A DNA stretch of 64,000 bases from Fodinicurvata sediminis DSM 21159 (GTDB lineage: Bacteria; Pseudomonadota; Alphaproteobacteria; Kiloniellales; DSM-21159). The notes beneath the pieces were generated by a model that searched no databases, was not told the origin of the DNA, and saw only the letters and a program-made list of their open reading frames with translations. Made by a program: the position numbers and the translations under genes. This document shows positions 63,227 to 64,000 of this stretch, one piece after another; within the stretch, counting starts at the first letter, position 1; each line of letters begins with the position of its first letter. The stretch lies in the NCBI RefSeq assembly GCF_000420625.1, contig NZ_ATVH01000011.1:620001-684000 (forward strand), written 5' to 3'.

Positions 63227-64000
63227 TCAGCGCAGGGCCACAAGTTGCCCGTTGTCGGTTACGACATATAGTGTCTCGCCAGCAATCACCGGACTAAGAG
63301 CCGCGCCTGCTGGCAAGTTGATGAGGTTTGTCAGTTCTCCGCTGCGTCCATCGTAAAGGCGCAGTTCTCCGTTGCTGCCGGCAATCACCAGATTGCCGGC
63401 GCCCATAACCGGCCCATACCAGATAATGGGATCTTCCCGGTCATCCGGATCTTCGAAACGCGGAAGTTGTGCCACCCAGCGAATGGTCCCCTCCTCGCGC
63501 AACAAGGCAACCAATTCGTTGTTGTTGGACAGGGCATAGACCATGTTTCCCGCTGACCAGGGCATCTCGATGCCGCCGACCGAGGCTTCCCAAACACGCA
63601 AACCGCGACGCTGGTCAATCGCCACCATGCGTCCCGCATTGCTGATCGCCGTCAGCAATCCGCGATCCAGTACGGGCATGCCGCGAATATGAGAAAGGTC
63701 ACGGCTGCGATCCGACCGGCGGAAACCGGACAAACTGTCATCCCAGAGGGCACGGCCATTGCGGGACATCACCGAGACAATTTCCCCGGACGAAAAGGCC
63801 GCCACGACAGAACTGTCATTCGCCACGGGTGCCGCAGCACCGATGAAGGCGGTTTCCTCCTCGATGCCAGCAAAATCCCAGATACGTTCTCCACTGTCGG
63901 CATCAAAAGCATAAAGCCGATTGTCCAGTGAGATCACGTAAACATGGCCGTTGGCGACGGTGGGCGCAGCCCTCACGGGCAGGAGTGTCGTATTCTCCCA
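63227..64000 (-). CDS. bamB: Outer membrane assembly protein BamB-like (5' end outside window)
   Basis: The frame is open to base 64000, so the N-terminus with signal peptide and lipid cysteine lies outside the window; 257 residues are visible. They contain repeats of the PQQ-like propeller: A-x-D-A-D-S-G-E-R-I-W near 31, V-I-A-G-x-L-Y-V-V near the end, and several G-x-L-x-A-x-D-x-R-x-G-x2-V-W turns. BamB is a BAM complex scaffold. Its place upstream of der supports the name. Confidence 0.9.
   Translation of the reverse strand, partial: WENTTLLPVRAAPTVANGHVYVISLDNRLYAFDADSGERIWDFAGIEEETAFIGAAAPVANDSSVVAAFSSGEIVSVMSRNGRALWDDSLSGFRRSDRSRDLSHIRGMPVLDRGLLTAISNAGRMVAIDQRRGLRVWEASVGGIEMPWSAGNMVYALSNNNELVALLREEGTIRWVAQLPRFEDPDDREDPIIWYGPVMGAGNLVIAGSNGELRLYDGRSGELTNLINLPAGAALSPVIAGETLYVVTDNGQLVALR

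Noticed and set aside
62081-63271. Open frame of 396 codons antisense to der
   Set aside because: It is a high-GC shadow of der; its translation is low in hydrophobic pattern and has no recognisable domain.
1-64000. CRISPR array, toxin-antitoxin or phage-defence system
   Set aside because: No regularly spaced repeats, cas-like genes or recognisable defence domains are seen. The only tandem repeat (61823-61872) has no spacers.

Overview
This window is a stretch of chromosomal core genome from an alphaproteobacterium of the Rhodospirillales/Kiloniellales type. Three things point there: gene orders typical of that group (lptD-surA-pdxA-ksgA; fabD-fabG-acpP-fabF-mltG; rpmF-plsX-fabH-ihfA-merR; a DUF2066 gene-CDP-alcohol transferase-perM-hdaA run divergent from purMN), the presence of an alphaproteobacterial cytochrome bc1 assembly chaperone and a short aa3-oxidase subunit IV-like protein, and a moderately high GC content. 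The species cannot be fixed from the sequence alone.

Layout. 1-3076: a cut-off MFS transporter coupled to upp and followed by uraA (pyrimidine salvage). 3187-9900: a complete SUF iron-sulfur operon, with an Rrf2 regulator then sufB-C-D-S-U-T-A. 9923-12604: an MFS transporter, a CoA-binding protein, cutA and a DUF442 phosphatase. 12705-17324: tRNA-Pro(GGG), then a minus-strand set (read leftwards: cytochrome chaperone, DUF177, rpmF, plsX, fabH, ihfA, merR). 17438-22049: bamE and hppA face each other, with an apparently intact group IIC intron inserted directly behind the hppA terminator. 22243-30000: a large chemoreceptor, a FliL-like protein, and a coupled minus-strand operon ending in hdaA and an atypical SDR. 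30095-36514: purM, purN, a 40-residue CoxIV-like protein, ndk, an ABC-F ATPase, holC and pepA. 36825-42647: lptD, surA, pdxA, ksgA (outer-membrane biogenesis, vitamin B6, 16S rRNA methylation). 42650-49572: gmk, yicC, an SDR, mltG and the fatty-acid operon. 49929-52714: rpsF-rpsR-rplI and a cyclopropane-fatty-acid synthase. 52824-61807: a tightly packed run dnaB-alr-mlaE-mlaF-radA-cvpA-purF-DUF2937-SDR. 61865-64000: der and the cut-off bamB on the minus strand.

Most genes serve housekeeping functions: envelope assembly (bamB, bamE, lptD, surA, mlaEF, mltG, alr), lipid synthesis (fab, plsX, cfa), Fe-S assembly, nucleotide metabolism, replication (dnaB, holC, hdaA) and translation. I found no CRISPR array, prophage, toxin-antitoxin or defence island and no convincing undescribed system. 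The points most worth a second look are the IIC intron and its exact position, the compositional break in the lptD barrel region, the orphan CoxIV-like microprotein missed by length-filtered gene calling, a perfect DnaA box before dnaB, an SDR lacking the usual catalytic Tyr/Lys, and RNA hairpins at acpP and rpsF.
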